From the NCBI RefSeq assembly GCF_042885655.1, contig NZ_JBHVRO010000008.1, forward strand, positions 106,504 to 170,503: 64,000 nt of DNA, written 5' to 3'. The position numbers were made by a program, and so were the translations under genes. Below, one piece after another: positions 49,211-58,782 of this stretch (its first letter is position 1; every line of letters begins with the position of its first letter). The notes beneath the pieces were generated by a model that saw nothing but the letters and a program-made list of their open reading frames with translations, was not told the origin of the DNA and did not search any database. The stretch is from Psychrobacillus sp042885655. Its GTDB lineage: Bacteria > Bacillota > Bacilli > Bacillales_A > Planococcaceae.

Positions 49211-51379
49211 ATGGGATATAAAAAGTTATCAGTATGGGCAAAATTCTTTATTTTTTCTTTAATTGCACTTGTGGGCATTTTGATGATTTATATAGTAGTG
49301 GATATGGATAATGATAATGAGGAAAAAGAGCCTGAATACAGCACCATAACAGTAAAAGAACCTGTGATAGACTCTAAAGCTGAGGAAAAGGTGTTACCTG
49401 ATCCGTCTACGCTAGCCTATACTTCGAATGAATGGGCCATTCATGGTGGAGATTACTATAACAGACGTTATTCTATGCTCAATCAAATTACTACACAAAA
49501 TATTGGAGATTTAAAACCAACTTGGGTTAGTAGTCTAGGTTCAGGTTCAGAGGGGAAATATTCTGGAGAAGCAACACCAATCGTAGTGGACGGCGTAATG
49601 TTTATTACTACTGGCGCAAATGATATTTTCGCTTTAGATGCAAAGACAGGTGAAAAGATTTGGGCTTATACACCTGACATTCCGCAAGAAATGGATACAG
49701 TATGTTGTGGTTGGACAACACGTGGTGTTGCAGTTGGTGACGGTAAAGTATATGCGGGATTGTTAGATGCCCGTTTAATCGCACTAGACCAAAAAACGGG
49801 AGAATTAGTGTGGGAAACAAAAGTAGCTGAATGGGAAGAAGGCTACACAGTAACTAGTGCTCCGCTTTATTACAACGGTAAAGTTTACACAGGGGTTTCT
49901 GGAGGAGAATATGGAATTCGGGGGCGTGTGATGGCTTATGACTCTGATTTAGGTCATGAGGTATGGCGTTTCTATACGATTCCAGGTCCAGCTGATACTG
50001 ATGGTGATACATGGCCATCTGATAATAATGCTTGGTTAACGGGTGGGGGACCAGTATGGAATACTCCAGCAGTTGACCCAGAGCTGGGTTACATTTATTT
50101 TGCTACTGGAAATACAGCACCAGACTTAGATGGAAGTAACCGTGAAGGGGATAATTTATACGCTAACTCAATTGTTGCTTTAAATGCGGAAAACGGTAAG
50201 TATGTGTGGCATTTCCAAGAAGTGCATCATGATATTTGGGACATGGATCCTACCAATCCAGTCATTTTATATGATATAGAAATGAATGGAGAGATGCGAA
50301 AAGGTCTCGGGCAAGCGGGTAAAACTGGTTGGGTTTATTTCTTAGATCGTACAGATGGAACTCCATTAGTAGGAATCGAAGAGAAACCAGTAACACAAGA
50401 AGAACGTCAAAAAACAGCTGCTACTCAGCCTTTCCCGATTGGCGATTCATTTGTTCCTCAAACTATAACGGAAGAAGATGTGAAGAATGATTTAGGACCT
50501 GAATTTTTAGGGGAAATTGGTAGTATATTTACTCCATTTTGGGATGTACCAATTACACTTAAACCAGGTCCATTTGGAGGAGCAAACTGGCCACCTTCTG
50601 CATACAATCCTGATACCGAATATTATTATGTATTAGGCAATGATCACTACATGTCTTTTGAAAGAAATGACTTAAGTGAGTACTCTGAAGGTGACGCCTA
50701 TCTGGGTAGTATTTTTGGTCCGGTTTTAAACGCTCCAACCAGAGGGACAGTTACTGCAATTGATGTGAAAACCAATAAAATAGCATGGCAAAAAAATTGG
50801 GATACACTTGCTTATAGTGGAGTACTAACAACTGCTGGTAATCTTTTATTTGTTGGACATAATGATGGACGCTTAATTGCATTTGATGCAAAAAACGGTG
50901 ATGAATTATGGGAGTATAAGATGGATGCTGGTGCAAACGCTCCATCTATAACTTATGAAATTGATGGAGAGCAATACATCGCTATTTATGCTGCAGGTAA
51001 TGCACTTGCAGGTTCTATTCATGGTGATAAAGTATATACGTTTAAATTAGGTGGATCTTTACCGGAAGGTCAAGTAATTGATGCTTCCGCTAAAAAGGAT
51101 CCTGCAACTTCCGAAGTTACTACAGTGAGTGCAAATCCCGATAAAGGAATAGCAGTTTATGATGCAAACTGTCTCGCTTGTCATGGTAACCAAGGAGCAA
51201 ATGGTCACAATGGACCAAACTTGCAGGATAGTAAAATTGCAGAAAATAAAGAAGCTATTATTGAACGAATAACAAATGGTAAATCTGCTATGCCATCTTT
51301 TAAAGATACTTTGACGGAAGAAGAGATGGAAGCAGTTGCCGATTATGTATTGACTATAATTTCACCATTAGGTAAGTAA
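49211..51379 (+). CDS. PQQ-dependent alcohol dehydrogenase fused to cytochrome c (quinohaemoprotein type)
   Basis: A 722-residue protein with an N-terminal membrane anchor (about 10-30), an eight-bladed quinoprotein propeller and a C-terminal cytochrome c domain (~640-722; haem motif CLACH at 654-658, distal Met in AMPSF). The vicinal Cys165-Cys166 (TVCCGWTTRG) is the ring disulfide of quinoprotein alcohol dehydrogenases. Metal ligands are recognisable: Glu233 (SGGEYGIRGR), Asn301 (ATGNTAP), catalytic Asp344 and Asp346 in HHDIWDMDP. The second Asp is the lanthanide-type marker of XoxF/PedH proteins. No pqq biosynthesis genes lie nearby. ATG 49211 is preferred over 49208 for spacing. Substrate unknown. 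Confidence 0.88.
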   Translation: MGYKKLSVWAKFFIFSLIALVGILMIYIVVDMDNDNEEKEPEYSTITVKEPVIDSKAEEKVLPDPSTLAYTSNEWAIHGGDYYNRRYSMLNQITTQNIGDLKPTWVSSLGSGSEGKYSGEATPIVVDGVMFITTGANDIFALDAKTGEKIWAYTPDIPQEMDTVCCGWTTRGVAVGDGKVYAGLLDARLIALDQKTGELVWETKVAEWEEGYTVTSAPLYYNGKVYTGVSGGEYGIRGRVMAYDSDLGHEVWRFYTIPGPADTDGDTWPSDNNAWLTGGGPVWNTPAVDPELGYIYFATGNTAPDLDGSNREGDNLYANSIVALNAENGKYVWHFQEVHHDIWDMDPTNPVILYDIEMNGEMRKGLGQAGKTGWVYFLDRTDGTPLVGIEEKPVTQEERQKTAATQPFPIGDSFVPQTITEEDVKNDLGPEFLGEIGSIFTPFWDVPITLKPGPFGGANWPPSAYNPDTEYYYVLGNDHYMSFERNDLSEYSEGDAYLGSIFGPVLNAPTRGTVTAIDVKTNKIAWQKNWDTLAYSGVLTTAGNLLFVGHNDGRLIAFDAKNGDELWEYKMDAGANAPSITYEIDGEQYIAIYAAGNALAGSIHGDKVYTFKLGGSLPEGQVIDASAKKDPATSEVTTVSANPDKGIAVYDANCLACHGNQGANGHNGPNLQDSKIAENKEAIIERITNGKSAMPSFKDTLTEEEMEAVADYVLTIISPLGK

Positions 51380-51394
51380 TATATTCAACGACCG

Positions 51395-51425
51395 AAACCA
51401 GCTGTCATTTTGATAGCTGGTTTTC
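51395..51425 (+). terminator. Terminator after the PQQ dehydrogenase
   Basis: AACCAGCT... / ...AGCTGGTT stem followed by a short T run. Confidence 0.8.
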
Positions 51426-51499
51426 TGAATGATTAAATATCCAAGAAAAAGGGAAAATAGTGTATACTTATTTCAATAGTTATGGAGAAGGGGATTTTT

Positions 51500-52981
51500 A
51501 TGAAGAGAGATTATCCAGACGACAGCTTAACATTACATACCGATTTATATCAAATTAATATGACCGAAGCTTATTGGGCAGATAATATGCATGAAAGAAA
51601 AGCGGTGTTTGAATTGTTTTTCCGTAAGCTTCCATTTGGAAATGGATACGGTATTTTTGCAGGGCTGGAAAGATGTCTTGATTATTTACGAGATTTTCAT
51701 TTTTCGGAAAGTGACTTAGCTTATTTGCAGGAGGAGCTTGGTTACAAAGAAGATTTTATCGAATATTTACGTACGCTTCGATTTTCCGGGAATGTGTATT
51801 CCATGGTTGAAGGAGAGCTCGTATTTCCAAATGAGCCTATTATGAGAATTGAATCCACTTTGGCAGAAGCTCAACTTGTAGAAACTGCATTGTTAAATAT
51901 TGTAAACTATCAAACGCTAATTGCTACAAAAGGTTCTCGTATTAAGCAAGTAGTGAAGGACGAGATTGCGATGGAGTTTGGTTCTAGACGAGCGCATGAA
52001 ATGGATGCTGCAATTTGGGGCACACGTGCAGCATATATTGGTGGTATTGAAGCGACTAGTAATGTTAGAGCTGGTAAAATGTTTGGTATTCCAGTTGCAG
52101 GAACACATGCACATTCACTTGTACAAGCATATAAAAGTGAGTATGAAGCGTTTCATTCTTATGCAAAACGACATAAAGATTGCGTCTTTTTAGTGGATAC
52201 GTATAATACGTTAAAAACTGGTGTCCCTACTGCTATTAAAGTGGCTCAAGAGCTTGGCGATAAAATTAACTTTATTGGAATTCGTTTAGATTCTGGTGAT
52301 ATTTCCTTCCTTTCAAAAGAAGCAAGAAAGATGCTAGATAAAGCTGGTTTTACAGATGCTAAAATCGTCGTTTCTAATGATTTAGATGAATATACGATTT
52401 TAAACTTAAAAGCACAAGGTGCAAAAGTAGATAGCTGGGGTATTGGTACCAAACTCATTACGGCGTATGACCAACCTGCACTTGGGGCAGTATATAAACT
52501 TGTTTCAATTGAAAATGAAGCAGGTGTAATGGAAGATACGATTAAAATTTCTTCAACTACAGAGAAGGTCACAACACCGGGGCAGAAGAAACTATTCCGA
52601 ATTATCGATAAGGAAAATGGTAAAGCGGAAGGAGATTACATCACGATGTATGATGAAGATCCTACGCACGAAAAACGCTTAAAAATGTTTCATCCAGTCC
52701 ATACATTTGTATCAAAATTTGTGACGAACTTTGAAGCGAAAGAGTTGCATGTAAAAGTAATTGAAAATGGGCAACTAATTTATAAAAACCCTTCTCTAGA
52801 AGAAATGCGAAGCTATGCTCATGAGAACTTAGAATTATTATGGGATGAATATAAACGTTCACTTAATCCAGAGGAATATCCAGTCGATTTAAGTCAAAAA
52901 TGTTGGGACAATAAAATGCGTAATATCCAAGAAATAAAAGAAATGGAACATAATCTTATTGCGCATAATGGAGGTCAGTAA
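51500..52981 (+). CDS. pncB: Nicotinate phosphoribosyltransferase
   Basis: A 493-residue enzyme that makes nicotinate mononucleotide from nicotinate and PRPP in NAD salvage. Signatures include LHTDLYQINMTEAYW, FFRKLPFGNGYGIFAGL, EFGSRRAHEMDAAIWGTRAA, GTHAHSLVQAY and GIRLDSGDISFLSKEAR. ATG 51500, 6-7 nt after AGAAGGGG, is preferred to ATG 51482, which precedes the ribosome binding site. nadE starts 2 bp after its stop codon, so the two NAD steps are coupled. Confidence 0.95.
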   Translation: MKRDYPDDSLTLHTDLYQINMTEAYWADNMHERKAVFELFFRKLPFGNGYGIFAGLERCLDYLRDFHFSESDLAYLQEELGYKEDFIEYLRTLRFSGNVYSMVEGELVFPNEPIMRIESTLAEAQLVETALLNIVNYQTLIATKGSRIKQVVKDEIAMEFGSRRAHEMDAAIWGTRAAYIGGIEATSNVRAGKMFGIPVAGTHAHSLVQAYKSEYEAFHSYAKRHKDCVFLVDTYNTLKTGVPTAIKVAQELGDKINFIGIRLDSGDISFLSKEARKMLDKAGFTDAKIVVSNDLDEYTILNLKAQGAKVDSWGIGTKLITAYDQPALGAVYKLVSIENEAGVMEDTIKISSTTEKVTTPGQKKLFRIIDKENGKAEGDYITMYDEDPTHEKRLKMFHPVHTFVSKFVTNFEAKELHVKVIENGQLIYKNPSLEEMRSYAHENLELLWDEYKRSLNPEEYPVDLSQKCWDNKMRNIQEIKEMEHNLIAHNGGQ

Positions 52982-52983
52982 CA

Positions 52984-53811
52984 ATGACTACAAAGCAACA
53001 AGAGATCATTGAGGCGCTTAAAGCAATGCCAACCATTAATGCAGAAGAAGAAATTCGTAAAAGCATTGACTTCATGAAGGCGTATCTAATAAAGAACTCG
53101 TTTCTAAAAAGCATGGTATTAGGTATTTCAGGTGGACAAGATTCTACTCTGGTTGGGAAGCTTGCTCAACTTGCAGTAGATGAATTAAACAATGAAGCAG
53201 GGGCAGATAAATATGCCTTTATCGCAGTGAGTTTACCATATGGAGTACAATTTGATGAGGAAGAACGTCAAGATGCACTAGATTTTATGCAACCATCCAA
53301 AAGAGTTACGATTAACATTAAAGAAGCAGTTGATGCGAGTACAAGAGCGCTTCTGGATGCAGGAATTACTCTTTCTGATTTTGCCAAAGGAAATGAAAAA
53401 GCAAGAGAACGTATGAAAGCACAATATTCTATTGCCGCAATGCACAATGGAGTCGTATTAGGAACAGATCATGCCGCAGAAGCAGTAACTGGTTTTTATA
53501 CAAAGTTTGGAGATGGTGGCACAGATTTAATGCCTATTTTTCGCTTGAATAAAAGACAAGGTAAGCAACTTCTTCAGCATCTCGGATGTCCAAAGCATTT
53601 ATATTTGAAGGTACCGACTGCCGATTTGGAAGAAAATAAACCCGCACTTCCTGACGAAGTCGCACTAGGGGTTACGTATGAGGAAATTGATGATTATTTA
53701 GAAGGCAAAGAAGTCTCCAAAGAAGCCCAAGAAAAAATAGAAGGTTATTATAATCGTTCGATGCACAAACGACATATGCCAATAACCGTTTTCGATGATT
53801 TCTGGAAGTAA
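52984..53811 (+). CDS. nadE: NH3-dependent NAD+ synthetase
   Basis: A 275-residue adenylating amidase that converts deamido-NAD to NAD with ammonia. It shows the PP-loop LGISGGQDSTLVGKLAQL, AAMHNGVVLGTDHAAEAVTG, FTKFGDGG-type block (YTKFGDGGTDLMPI) and LNKRQGKQLLQHLG. Length matches B. subtilis NadE (272), and there is no glutaminase domain. ATG 52984 follows AATGGAGGTCAGTAACA. Operon pncB-nadE is closed by a strong terminator. Confidence 0.97.
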   Translation: MTTKQQEIIEALKAMPTINAEEEIRKSIDFMKAYLIKNSFLKSMVLGISGGQDSTLVGKLAQLAVDELNNEAGADKYAFIAVSLPYGVQFDEEERQDALDFMQPSKRVTINIKEAVDASTRALLDAGITLSDFAKGNEKARERMKAQYSIAAMHNGVVLGTDHAAEAVTGFYTKFGDGGTDLMPIFRLNKRQGKQLLQHLGCPKHLYLKVPTADLEENKPALPDEVALGVTYEEIDDYLEGKEVSKEAQEKIEGYYNRSMHKRHMPITVFDDFWK

Positions 53812-53820
53812 TTAAACAAT

Positions 53821-53857
53821 GTTGAGCCATCTCAAAGGAGATGGCTCGTTTTTTTTT
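53821..53857 (+). terminator. Terminator of pncB-nadE
   Basis: TGAGCCATCTC / GAGATGGCTC stem followed by nine Ts. Confidence 0.93.
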
Positions 53858-54229
53858 ACAGAAAGTATATGGAATAGGTTGATGCGCTCGCTTTAGGAGG
53901 AAATGAAATTGCTTTATGGGGTTATGTACTCAGGTTATGCGTGTATAGCGCCTGTTCAGGGGGAGATGCATTTGATAGGGGGATATGGCCTTCCTTTATG
54001 GGCTTATGAAAACGTGTTAGGGGTTTATAGCCTTCCTTTAGGTGTGTAAGGATTAGCTCTCAACTTAATAGACTGGATATTTATTTCTAAAGAAGTGCAG
54101 AGCATTCAAAATAGTAACCGCAACTATCTTAATTCCTAATTGTATTATATTGTAATTTTCGGTATGCTAATTAAGTATTGTATTAATTTTCGAACTAATC
54201 TATCAATAGTAGATGTTGGGGGAAATCAT
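53858..54229. other. Intergenic region with internally repetitive sequence and no certain gene
   Basis: About 370 bp. 53885-54049 is unusually G/T-rich and internally repetitive (TATGGCCTTCCTTTATGGG recurs near 54027 as TATAGCCTTCCTTTAGGTG). A 48-codon frame (53903-54049) spans it, but its ATG is only 2 nt from AGGAGG. No strong promoter for moxR was found. Confidence 0.45.
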
Positions 54230-55180
54230 ATGAATGAACAATTACAAATTCAATCCATTATTTCTAATATAGAAAAAGTGATGATTGGGAAAAAAAATAT
54301 TGCCGAGCTCGCAGTAATCGCGTTGCTTGCAGATGGGCATGTACTATTAGAAGATGTGCCAGGAGTAGGAAAAACAATGATGGTTCGTGCACTTGCAAAA
54401 TCCATTGGTGCTGATTTTAAACGAATTCAGTTTACTCCAGATTTATTGCCGTCTGATGTAGTGGGAGTTTCCATATATAACCCGAAAGAAATGGAATTTG
54501 AGTTTAGACCTGGCCCGATACTAGGGAATATAGTGCTTGCAGATGAAATAAATCGAACTTCACCAAAAACTCAATCAGCTTTATTAGAAGGAATGGAAGA
54601 AGCGTCTGTCACAATAGATGGGATTACTATGCCGATACCTAAGCCATTTTTCGTTATGGCTACTCAAAATCCAATTGAGCACGAAGGTACCTATCCACTT
54701 CCAGAGGCACAATTAGATCGTTTTTTAATGAAGTTAAAAATGGGTTATCCACATCCAAGTGAAGAAATAGAAGTATTAAATAGATTAGAAAAAAGAATGC
54801 CAATTGAGGAGTTAGAGCCTGTTGTTTCATTAGAAGAGTTAATTGAACTTCAAAAGAAAGTGAAAGATGTGAAAGTAGATTTCACGATAAAAGGATATAT
54901 TGTAGACCTTGCTAGCCGGACAAGAGAGGATACATATATTTACCTTGGGGTTAGTCCCCGTGGTTCTATTGCTTTAATGAGAGCCTCTCAAGCCTTTGCT
55001 ATGCTTCGAGGTAGAGATTATGTAACGCCGGATGATGTGCAATATTTGGTCCCATTTGTATTTTGCCATCGAATTATGCTAAGACCGGAAGCTCGCTATG
55101 ATGGAATTTCTACAGAAGAAGTTCTTTCTCGAATTGTCAAAAGGACCCCTGTCCCAATTAAGAGGAAAATAAATCAATGA
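54230..55180 (+). CDS. MoxR-family AAA ATPase
   Basis: A 316-residue MoxR ATPase: Walker A DVPGVGKTMMVRALA, Walker B VLADEINRTSPKTQSALLEG, sensor 1 MATQNPIEHEGTYPLPEAQL and sensor 2 SPRGSIALMRASQA. It corresponds to B. subtilis yeaC. MoxR ATPases act as chaperones for cofactor insertion or assembly. Here it leads a three-gene set with DUF58 and a transglutaminase. ATG 54230, 5 nt after GGGGGAAA, is preferred; an in-frame ATG 90 bp upstream has no ribosome binding site. Its stop codon overlaps the next start. Confidence 0.93.
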   Translation: MNEQLQIQSIISNIEKVMIGKKNIAELAVIALLADGHVLLEDVPGVGKTMMVRALAKSIGADFKRIQFTPDLLPSDVVGVSIYNPKEMEFEFRPGPILGNIVLADEINRTSPKTQSALLEGMEEASVTIDGITMPIPKPFFVMATQNPIEHEGTYPLPEAQLDRFLMKLKMGYPHPSEEIEVLNRLEKRMPIEELEPVVSLEELIELQKKVKDVKVDFTIKGYIVDLASRTREDTYIYLGVSPRGSIALMRASQAFAMLRGRDYVTPDDVQYLVPFVFCHRIMLRPEARYDGISTEEVLSRIVKRTPVPIKRKINQ

Positions 55181-56370
55181 TGAAAGGTGTAAAGCATCTA
55201 AAAGGCGTACTTATTATCATTCTCCTTCTAGTTTCTGCTTTTATCTATGCAATGTTTCAAGGAGGCTTTGTAAGTTGGTTTCTTTTTTACTTAGTCATTC
55301 CTCTATCAGTCTATTCTATTCTGCTGTTTTTTTATTCTATATCTAACATTGAAGTAGAAAGAACGATTGAAACACGTAAAGTATATAGTGGTGGTAGGTT
55401 TTCAGCAACTATTCAAGTGAAAAGAAAAAATCGTTTTCCTCTAATGTATACATCGTTTGAGGAGAAGGTAAGTAGTAGTTTACAACAAACAACGACTAAG
55501 CAAATTAAGTTTTGGGGAATGAAAAAAGAATTTAAGTGGACTTACGAGATAGAACATATTCTTCGTGGAGAACATGAACTGGAAGGAGTAATTATCCGAG
55601 TCAGTGATTTGTTCGGTTGGGTTTCGAAAGAAGCATTTATTCCTAACAAGAAAAAGATTTTAGTTTTTCCAAATTTGACTGAAATGGTGTATATACCAAT
55701 AGAAACGAGGTATGACCAAGGAGCTACAGTATCCAGAATTCAAACAATGAAGGATACTTCGATGGCGACAGGTGTCCGTACTTATCAACCAGGAGACCGA
55801 GTTTCTTGGATTCATTGGAAGTCTTTTGCCCGCACACAAACATTAAAGACGAAAGAATTTGAAGATCGACAATCGCAGGAGTTGTTTGTACTAATGGATC
55901 GTAATCCTTCTCCTATGTTCGAGGATATGGTGGATTTAACTGCTTCAATCATGCAAGCGATTGTGCGAAATCATTCTCAAAGTTCATTCCTTTCTATTGG
56001 TGAAACCAGGTTATATATTCCTACGGTACAAAATGAGGAGCAGCTACACCGCGTGTTATATCATTTAACAAAGGTACAGGCAGATTTGAAAAAGCCAATT
56101 GAGCAAGTAATATTAAATGATTCATCTATTGCTCTAACAACATCTCTTATATATATTACTAGTAATCTGTCATATGAGTGGATAGATAGTATTCAAAAAA
56201 CGGCGAGTAATTTACGTCAATGTACTTGTTTTATTGTAAAACAAAAAGATATCAAGTTAACGGTGGATGAAATTAAGTTACATCAGTACGCTGCAAGTAG
56301 AAGGATTAATATCCATATTATTACGAAAGAACGGTTTGCCAAAGCATTTTTGGAGGTGAATCGCACATGA
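55177..56370 (+). CDS. DUF58 domain membrane protein
   Basis: A 397-residue protein, B. subtilis YeaD-like. Two N-terminal membrane helices (about 8-55) are followed by a beta domain and a vWA-like DUF58 core marked by TYQPGDRVSWIHWKSFART and LMDRNPSP. DUF58 proteins typically pair with MoxR and transglutaminase-like partners in one complex. ATG 55177 overlaps the moxR end (ATGA-type coupling), and its own end overlaps the next gene by 4 nt, so the three are translated together. Confidence 0.9.
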   Translation: MMKGVKHLKGVLIIILLLVSAFIYAMFQGGFVSWFLFYLVIPLSVYSILLFFYSISNIEVERTIETRKVYSGGRFSATIQVKRKNRFPLMYTSFEEKVSSSLQQTTTKQIKFWGMKKEFKWTYEIEHILRGEHELEGVIIRVSDLFGWVSKEAFIPNKKKILVFPNLTEMVYIPIETRYDQGATVSRIQTMKDTSMATGVRTYQPGDRVSWIHWKSFARTQTLKTKEFEDRQSQELFVLMDRNPSPMFEDMVDLTASIMQAIVRNHSQSSFLSIGETRLYIPTVQNEEQLHRVLYHLTKVQADLKKPIEQVILNDSSIALTTSLIYITSNLSYEWIDSIQKTASNLRQCTCFIVKQKDIKLTVDEIKLHQYAASRRINIHIITKERFAKAFLEVNRT

Positions 56371-58562
56371 ATAAAGAAACACCAAAATCATTTTTCTCCA
56401 TATTAATTTACTTTTTGGTTTTTATTTTATTGACAGAATGGCTCAAACCAGTGATTGAATTGACGGATACAGATTATTTGAAGCTATTTTGCTTGTTTTT
56501 GGGCATTTCTTTTTTACTTTATTTTTTGAAGATAACTTGGAAAATTGTAATACCTTTAAAATTGGTGTTTATAAGTTTGGTACTTATTTATCTCTATACA
56601 GACCTACCTTTTTTCTCAACTGATACGATTTTATATTTACTTAATATGATATGGGGAAATTTAAAGGCATTAGTATCGCAAGATTGGCTTACTGTGACAG
56701 ATGCTTTTCGTACTTTATTGTTTTTTATTTTATTGTGGATGACCACTTATTTATTGAACTACTGGATTCGAGTAAGAAAAAATGTAATGCTGTTCTTCCT
56801 ATTAACAGTTTTATTTATTACTATTTTAGATACTTTTAGTACTTATAATGGTGAGAAAAGTATCATTATTGTATTAGTCACTGGATTTATTATTAGTGGC
56901 TTGTTGTATGCACAGAAGGTAATGTCTGAAAATAATGTTCAAACAAATGGAAGATTCTTATTAGGAACGTTTGTAAGTCTTTTTGGGTTGATAGCGGTAA
57001 GTGGAATTATTGCGTATGTACTACCTAAGGCAGGTCCTAGTTGGCCCGATCCTGTTCCATTTCTTACTTCTTCTAGTCCTTCCGCAACTGGATATAAAGA
57101 TGGTGGCGCAAGTCTTGCTCGTAAAGTGGGTTATGGAGAAAACGATGAATTGTTAGGCGGGGCATTCCTTGGTGATGACACTCCTGTGTTTTATGCGACT
57201 GTTCCAAGAAAACAGTATTGGAAAGTCGAGACGAAGGATACGTACACTTCCAAAGGATGGATACAATCAAAAATTGATCCACAAATCATTAGTTATGAAT
57301 TAGGAGCCCCAATCACTTCTGATATTGCACCTGGTAGTGAGGAATCGACGGCTACTGCGAATATCTCAATGATGCAAGAATTCGATTTTATTATGCAACC
57401 TTACGGAATAAAATCTATAAATAGCGAAGAAGCTGTAACATTATCTTTAAATGAAACAAATCAAAAAATGTTATCCTTCTTTGGTGGCAGCACAATACCA
57501 CTTAATTCTTATGTAACTTCTTATAGTGAACCTATTTATAGTTTAAAGGCACTCCGAGGAGCTACAGTTGAGAGTCTAGATGGTCTAACGAGTGAGTTTG
57601 ATCGATACTTACAGCTACCGGAAAACCTTCCTTCACGAGTAAATGAATTAGCTGTTTCTATTACAGCCGACAAAGCTAGTTTGTATGAAAAAGCAAAATC
57701 TATTGAACGATATTTTAGTAGAAATGGATTTCGTTATGATCAAAAATTAGCTTCAATTCCAAAAGGGAAAACAGATTATGTGGATCAGTTTTTATTTGAT
57801 ACCAAAATAGGGTATTGTGATAATTTCTCGAGTTCTATGGTTGTCATGTTAAGATCCATTGGTATACCTTCGAGGTGGGTAAAGGGATTTGCCGCAGGGA
57901 AAATTGTCCGAAGAGATGACAATGTTCCTGTTTATGAAGTAACGAATAATGACGCACACTCATGGGTGGAAGCGTATTTTCCAGGAGTAGGTTGGATGTA
58001 CTTTGAACCAACGATTACTTTTTCAAATAGTGCAAACTTAGATTATGATTTAAATACGGGAACAACAGAATCTGATATTCCAGTTCCACCCGTTAAAAAG
58101 CAGCCAATAAAAGAAGAAACAAAAATAGAGAAAGCTGAAGTGTCAAAAAGCTTCACAAAAATGATGAGTGATAGTGTAAAATGGGTTACTGAACGAAAAG
58201 TAACGATTATTTGGTCATGTGTTGGCTTGTTCTTTATTAGCTTATTAGCTTATCACTATAGAAGAAAGTGGATTTCTAAAGTGTTAATTCCATATTATCG
58301 TATGCGTAAAAATGATTGGGAGACATTCGAGAAAATGTATCATCAGTTATTAAAGCAACTTAAGTTATATGGGGCTGAGAAAGAACAAGGACAAACATTA
58401 TCAGATTATGCTAAAAAGATTGATGCTGATTTTGGTGGCAATCATATGAGAAAGTTAACAAGCGTTTATGAAAAAGGAATCTATGGTGGCGATCGTGAAG
58501 AAATAAACTACAGGTTAATGAGAGAAAGTTGGGAAAATTTAATCAATCAGCTAAGCGGTTGA
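56367..58562 (+). CDS. Transglutaminase-like membrane protein (TgpA/YebA type)
   Basis: A 731-residue protein with about six N-terminal membrane helices (1-220), a large outer domain with a transglutaminase fold, one more membrane helix (~612-630) and a C-terminal DUF4129-like tail. The catalytic triad region is intact: Cys484 (GYCDNFSSSMVVMLRSIGIP), His531 (NDAHSWVEAYFPGVGW) and a downstream acidic site in YFEPT. It matches B. subtilis YebA and Pseudomonas TgpA. The substrate is unknown. Its ATG follows GGAGGTGAATCGCAC and overlaps DUF58. The guaA promoter begins at its stop codon. Confidence 0.92.
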   Translation: MNKETPKSFFSILIYFLVFILLTEWLKPVIELTDTDYLKLFCLFLGISFLLYFLKITWKIVIPLKLVFISLVLIYLYTDLPFFSTDTILYLLNMIWGNLKALVSQDWLTVTDAFRTLLFFILLWMTTYLLNYWIRVRKNVMLFFLLTVLFITILDTFSTYNGEKSIIIVLVTGFIISGLLYAQKVMSENNVQTNGRFLLGTFVSLFGLIAVSGIIAYVLPKAGPSWPDPVPFLTSSSPSATGYKDGGASLARKVGYGENDELLGGAFLGDDTPVFYATVPRKQYWKVETKDTYTSKGWIQSKIDPQIISYELGAPITSDIAPGSEESTATANISMMQEFDFIMQPYGIKSINSEEAVTLSLNETNQKMLSFFGGSTIPLNSYVTSYSEPIYSLKALRGATVESLDGLTSEFDRYLQLPENLPSRVNELAVSITADKASLYEKAKSIERYFSRNGFRYDQKLASIPKGKTDYVDQFLFDTKIGYCDNFSSSMVVMLRSIGIPSRWVKGFAAGKIVRRDDNVPVYEVTNNDAHSWVEAYFPGVGWMYFEPTITFSNSANLDYDLNTGTTESDIPVPPVKKQPIKEETKIEKAEVSKSFTKMMSDSVKWVTERKVTIIWSCVGLFFISLLAYHYRRKWISKVLIPYYRMRKNDWETFEKMYHQLLKQLKLYGAEKEQGQTLSDYAKKIDADFGGNHMRKLTSVYEKGIYGGDREEINYRLMRESWENLINQLSG

Positions 58563-58587
58563 TTTTAAGCTCGATAACCTGTAAACT
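58559..58587 (+). promoter_or_regulatory. Promoter of the guaA riboswitch transcript
   Basis: TTGATT (58559-58564), 17-bp spacer, TAAACT (58582-58587). It overlaps the stop codon of the transglutaminase gene. Confidence 0.6.
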
Positions 58588-58614
58588 AAGGTCAAATTAA
58601 ATTGACCAATTGCC

Positions 58615-58683
58615 CTCGTATATGTCCGATAATATGGTTCGGATGTCTCTACCAAGTTACCAATAATAACTTGACTATGAAGG
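58615..58683 (+). ncRNA. Purine (guanine-class) riboswitch upstream of guaA
   Basis: Contains the conserved purine aptamer strings CTCGTATA, GATAATATGG, ATGTCTCTACC and the 3' TTGACTATGA strand closing P1. The specificity base is C (GACTA), as in guanine/hypoxanthine sensors; adenine sensors have T. A terminator follows directly, so ligand should lower guaA transcription. Confidence 0.95.
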
Positions 58684-58728
58684 TGAGTGCAGTCATGTCT
58701 TTTTTGACATTTGCATTCACCTTTTTAA
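58681..58728 (+). terminator. guaA riboswitch terminator
   Basis: AGGTGAGTGCAGTCATGTC pairs imperfectly with GACATTTGCATTCACCT and is followed by a T run. The 5' strand overlaps P1 of the aptamer. Confidence 0.88.
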
Positions 58729-58740
58729 TGTAGAGAACAT

Positions 58741-58782
58741 AAACGCGTAGAGAGTGGAAATACTTTCTTACGCGTTTTTTTA
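58741..58782 (+). terminator. Second leader terminator before guaA
   Basis: AAACGCGTA / TACGCGTTT stem with inner pairing, followed by seven Ts, only 13 bp after the riboswitch terminator and about 140 bp before guaA. Confidence 0.8.
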
